Shown here: positions 59,561 through 64,000 of the stretch, in pieces
How the letters are laid out: every line of letters begins with the position of its first letter
Numbering within the stretch: the stretch's first letter is position 1
NCBI GenBank assembly: GCA_900312665.1
Contig: ONZQ02000008.1
Location: 930,001-994,000, forward strand
Length of the DNA stretch: 64,000 nucleotides
Direction: 5' to 3'
Origin: Cephalotrichum gorgonifer
Lineage: Eukaryota > Ascomycota > Sordariomycetes > Microascales > Microascaceae
The notes under the pieces: generated by a model
The model's database searches: none
The model's input: the letters and a program-made list of their open reading frames with translations, nothing else
Told to the model about the DNA's origin: nothing
Translations under genes and position numbers: made by a program

Positions 59561-60761
59561 TTAAGCGGACCCCTTGTCCATCCCCTCATTATCAGGCGTG
59601 TAGTTCGTCTCTCCTAGCATGGCAGTCGGCTGAGTCGTCATAGCCGTCTGCGTGCTCGCTCCCGGCTGCGTCTGCACCGTCGGCCCCGTGGGCTCCCGCG
59701 GCGGCGGGGGCGTAGATGATGTGGGCTGGGATCGCGCCGCGGAGTTCGACGCCGCGGCCTGGAGCCGCTGGTCGAGCGCCTTCAGTGCCAGGGCCCGCCG
59801 ACGCTCGGCCTCTGCCCTCGCGCCGCCGGGCGCGGTCCTCTGGATGAAGTTGTTGTCGCCCCTCGCGGCCGATATCTCCGCCTGGGAGAACGGCGTGCAG
59901 ATGCGCAGGCTAACGAGGACGTCGAAGACGGCGGTCGAGAGTGACGCGACGACGGGCTTCACGGGGCCGGGGAAGAACTCGGCCAGCGCGAACGTCTCGC
60001 TGGCGTCGCCGCGGAGAGACGTGGGCTGGGAGGAGTCGAGGTCGGGGAAGACGCGCTTGTAGAATCGCAGGTACGTCCAGCTGGTGAGGAAGCCGTATGT
60101 TGCGAGGAAGAAGGAGGCGCTCGTCATGAGCGGCGTCATGGCCAGGACGGCCACGGCGCAGATGTACAGGATGGGGAAGCGGGGCACCCGGAGGGAGAGG
60201 ATACCGCGGAAGAGGGTGACGGTGTGGGCGGGAACGAGCTGGCTGAATGCGACCAGCAGGGATATTTGGAGGGAAACGGTCCCCGCGATGACAGTGAGGC
60301 TAAGAGTTTCCGGCACATGTTAGCTTCGCTCGAGGTCAAAAAGAGGGGGGGGGGGGGTTTGGGGGGGGTTCTCTTTCTACGTACGTCCACCCTTCGTTCC
60401 CAGTCAGGGTAAAGAACGTCACTAACGTCGCGAAGGAGAGCACGGTAGGGATGACGGAGACGATGGCAACAAATTTCGCGAGCTCGGCCGACGACCAAGC
60501 CCTCTCCAAATACCTCCCGCCATGGAATATCGTCGCGGCTGATATGGCGAGCGTGAACACATTGTTCTCCACGAACGTCGTCGTCAGGAGGGTCCACGGG
60601 TATACAATAGAGAGCTGTGGGACGAAGACGAGGTAGGGGATGACGATGTTGGAGTTCGACGTCCACTGGCGATACCGAATCGCCGCGTTAAGGAGGGACT
60701 GGACGGTTAGCACCAGCAGGATAGTCCGAGTCACCGGCGGGATGTTTAGTCTGGGTGGCAT
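59561..60761 (-). CDS. TMEM115-type (DUF1751, rhomboid-like) Golgi membrane protein
   Basis: Two exons, 60761-60385 and 60299-59561, joined in frame across an 85-nt intron holding long C-runs on the coding strand, giving 371 residues. Membrane segments seen at about residues 11-27 (TRTILLVLTVQSLLNAAI), 40-60, 66-90 (LLTTTFVENNVFTLAISAAT), 95-125, 127-150 (LTVIAGTVSLQISLLVAFSQ) and 165-200 (FPILYICAVAVLAMTPLMTS). Family motifs: YPWTLLTTTFVENN, GGRYLERAW, QLVPAHTVTLFRG and TYLRFYKR. The C-terminal 120 residues are soluble, with FALAEFFPGPVKPVV, a charged helix (ARAEAERRRALALKALDQRL) and a Ser/Pro/Thr tail. Family knowledge: TMEM115 is a rhomboid-fold pseudoprotease of the Golgi linked to retrograde transport, and no catalytic serine motif GxS is seen here. 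The Golgi role fits loosely with rgp1 in this window, but the genes are 41 kb apart. Confidence 0.9.
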
Positions 60762-63700
60762 GATTGCTCGTTTGTTTTGTAGCGATCCGACGTCTTCGGC
60801 TTTTCGGCGGCGATAAGCTGCTTTCGGGGGAGTCCTTTCTCGCAAGGCCTTGTGAGCCTCTCGTGTTTCCCTTTCCCTTTCGGTTGTCTGCGCTGGCTGG
60901 CTTTTTCCCTTACTGCAGTGAAGCTGTCCTTGCCTGGATGGATGCCAAGGTATGATGACCAAGGAGCGGTAAAATCTCGGCATATTCGGAGCTTGGGAGG
61001 GACTAGCTGGCCTTCTCACTAGTGTCATTCTTATTCAGGAACTCTTTCGGGTGGGAATGGATACATTCTTAGTCAGCAGTGCCTCTATCCGCTTTGGGAC
61101 AATTCGAGGCTCAGTCACGTGCGCGGAAATTTTCCAAATTGGCTGCCGGGAAAGGTAACTTGAAACAGGCTTCGGGTCCGGACCCATTTTTGCAGGGGGG
61201 CGTGTTCGGGGGGTGAAAGGGGGGGGCGCCATCGAAGGTAGGTACAGCCCTGTTTGTTTCCCTAGTCCTGGTTCCCTGCATCATCTCGTTCTTCGGGGCT
61301 GTTGGCGTCACGCATGGGCAATGGAGAAGTCGTTCCTGGTTCAGGCTGTCGTGCATGATCCTCTCGCCTCGACCGCTGGCCCTTTTTCTCCTCTCTTTCC
61401 TGCTCTCTCCTCCTTGCAGGTCCACTCTTGCTCGCCTCGGTCAACAGTTGCCGTTCGACCTGGTTCGGGGCTAAGCCTCTGCGCTGGCTAATTTTGGGAC
61501 TAGTGGGGGACATGCATGGTATGGTGCTTGTACATAACTACTTGTCGGGGGGATTGAACCCTGGCAAGTGGAGCGGGGCCTACCCGTCTGCAGAATTTGG
61601 TGCACGCATTGATCACTGACGCATCCTTGTATTACCTCGGTGGATATTCGTACTGGGTACCTTTAGTGTTCTGTTCCTTCGGGGCTTCGGAGAAGAAACC
61701 TTCCAGTCTGACGATCATGAGCCTGGCAGCCCCTGGGCTGGAGTTCTTTGCCAGATGCCTCGTTCTCGAATGGGCGGAGTACCCTTAGAAAACCCCGTCG
61801 TGAAAGGTCTACCACGTACTGGCCCCGAATGCCAGGGGAAGCGCAGACATGAGGCTGATCAGCTTGTTCGTGGGGCTCCACGATTCCCGCCACATCAGGG
61901 CACATACATGTACATACCTACGGGCTGGGCAGGCCACCGGGACTTCCCCCTTCGTCCCTCAACCAGTACGAGTACGTCTTACCAGTACGTAGATCCGCGG
62001 CGGGTACTTGTAATAATCTGCAGTGACACATTACTCGCGAGGTACTCGTATACGAGCGGTGATATCCTTCTCGATTAGGCCCTTTTTTTGCCCGCTGCGG
62101 GTCGAACAGGCAGTACGAGTAAATAGACACATGTACTTTCCAGATTGCCAAGCGGCCGTGTGACATGACCCGTCGGCGAACGAACGGGAGTAGGCTGCCG
62201 GAAACGGGATAGTCGCGCATGGCTGCCGACTGATTTGTGGCTTCCCTCCCTTCCCATCCCCTTCCACAAGGTTTCCCCATGGTGGTGGCGAAACCTGACC
62301 TTGACCTGCGGGCGGCTGAACACCAGTCACCTACCAGTACTCGTACTTTGTGCAGGCAACAGGAGATTCGTCCCGGAGGGGATAATTGGAGCCCATTGTG
62401 TGTCCGATCTTTGTATGGGGTAAATAAATCTCGATGCCCTATCCACTGCTATTTCCAGAATGAGCAAGCGAGTGAGGAGGCCGACCGTCTCAATCTCGAA
62501 GTAGCGCCCGGGGTGTGGTACTCGCAGGATAGAAGAGTCATGATGAGGGTTTTTCCCCTTGCTGCGCGTGAAGACCAAAAGGTGGTCATGCAAATTGAGG
62601 TCGCCTGCTCTTAAGTGCGAGTACTCGTCCATGTACGGATACGTTCCGGAGCGCCTGCACGAGGGTCGGGTTGTGGCTACAAAGGGGGGGTCGGTCGTGG
62701 GAGTGTGATTAATATGGGATGCCGTGCAGATCAAGATGCGTGGGACGTGGGTGTGGTCACGGCGGTACTACGGAAGTTATGGTTGTCTTGTACCCTGAAG
62801 AGACAGCTTTGGAAACCCATCCGTGGTTGGTTTAGCCCAACGGCGACTCGTACACACAGGCGGAATCGTAACCTTCAAAGATATCGAGGGTACGTACCCG
62901 ACCCCTCCGAATGTTCCAAGCGTCCATGGGAGAAGGGTCGGCTCCACAATCCCATTGTCCCAGTTCGGCGCCTACAAGGGTATTCTCGGTACGTCAATGT
63001 CCAGCCCTCCATGGTAGCTTGTACAGTCGTACTCCGTCTGTTCGTACTCCGCACACGTCGCACCGGTGACGGAAGGGCATCGTGGCGCCTTCCGACCCTC
63101 CTGTCGTTCGTCAGATTCAAGTACCGTACTTGTACCAGGCAGGCACCGCTAGTCAATTACGGAAGATGAACGAGTACCATATCGAATGGGGGACCTCCTG
63201 ATTCCCCCTGCTTTGGTTCCAGGCTCCTAAAAAGGTACACGGCGAAATTCCTCTGGATTTATTTGGTTATTGGGTGGTGGCCTCCGTGGGCCTGGCCCCT
63301 GTTCCTTAATATGCGCAATTACTTCGGTTGTCACGGGGTGTGCGACGATGGGAAATAGAGAAACATCCTCACTTGAAACTCTCCGATCCCAGATCTGGTA
63401 CAGGTCCATCGGCCACATTCACTCATGAGACGACCTACCTGCAAGCAAAAGCTCTTTGCTAGCGCACCAAAAGGGGGATTGGTTCCACATTCAAATGCAG
63501 AGGTACGTGTACCGTCAACCTTTAGCGCATCGCCAGCTTCCCTCACTGATTACTAGTGCACATTCAAGTACCATATACTTGTACTAGGATATCCTTGTGT
63601 CCCTGCACAAGTACCTGTACAAGCGTTCGTGGACCCACGCCCCGCCATTCCCCCAACCTTGAAGCTCGCCCACTCCCGTCCCACCCTGCGGTCGGTCGCA

Positions 63701-64000
63701 ACATAAAGCAGGTACCTCGTCGACAGGGTGCCGCGCTGATTCAGATGTACCTTGTGCCAATGGGGAACGTACCCTCGAATTGACTTGTCCTAACCTGGGG
63801 TATCAGCCTGGAGGAGGAAATCTGGACTGGAGATACGAGTACGTACCCACAACTCTGTGCTTGTACCCTCGCAGGCGCGTGTGCCTCTCAGGTATCCTTG
63901 TAGTCTGGTCTGGGCTCGGGAGTACTAGCGTCCCCTGGCGCTCGCTGGCGTAACGAGTAACCAAGCAGACCACCAAAAATTCGCCAGCCGGTAATCCATC
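60762..64000. other. Gene-poor end of window with dense GTAC-centred motifs
   Basis: 3.2 kb. The first part is the TMEM115 promoter by position. No coding feature is supported. GTAC motif words are very frequent here (61970, 62035, 62113, 62334, 62616, 63021, 63120, 63570, 63605, 63840). Confidence 0.55.

Overview
The window looks like nuclear DNA of a filamentous ascomycete (Pezizomycotina, probably a Sordariomycete). Genes carry short introns (mostly 50-100 nt) with GTAAGT-like donors and CTAAC/CTAAT branch sites. The gene set is typical of this group: a two-RNase-III Dicer (DCL2 type), an Ssn6/Cyc8 corepressor, a NACHT-ankyrin NLR, an extracellular cupredoxin, and orthologues of Rrg9, Rgp1, Nop15, SMN and TMEM115. 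The species cannot be named from the sequence. A 72-base N gap shows this is a draft scaffold.

Layout. 0.4-7.0 kb is an accessory pair on the plus strand: a divergent Hsp70-like ATPase, then a 1299-residue NLR (NACHT_N, NACHT, 11 ankyrin repeats). 8.8-9.7 kb is rrg9 (+), converging on a 1030-residue MABP1/WDR62-type WD40 gene (-, 10.5-13.6 kb). 16.3-24.4 kb holds rgp1 and dcl2, both minus. dcl2 is divergent from an RCC1-like gene (+, 25.5-26.7 kb). 26.8-30.1 kb has proteasome alpha-2 and nop15 (both minus), and nop15 is divergent from a compact SMN orthologue (+, 31.1-32.0 kb). 34.6-35.9 kb is a secreted cupredoxin-like gene. 37-42.3 kb is accessory again: a broken DUF7580-type gene, a ~55-bp minisatellite and a small kinase-like gene. 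43.3-44.8 kb is ribosomal protein L3, 45.7-46.4 kb an unknown gene, 47.5-50.7 kb ssn6. From 50.7 kb to the end the DNA is gene-poor and rich in short GTAC-centred motifs, with one gene, a TMEM115-type membrane protein (59.6-60.8 kb).

Housekeeping genes (proteasome, L3, Nop15, SMN, Rgp1, Rrg9, TMEM115) are interleaved with genes of genome defence or self/non-self recognition (NLR, Hsp70-like, Dicer, DUF7580, kinase-like). No secondary-metabolite cluster, intact transposon, tRNA or rRNA gene was recognised. Exon joins were worked out by hand from splice signals, frame continuity and family motifs. Two genes (rgp1 and the DUF7580 gene) need a 1-nt correction next to a C-run to stay open, and the RCC1-like gene needs a GC-AG intron.
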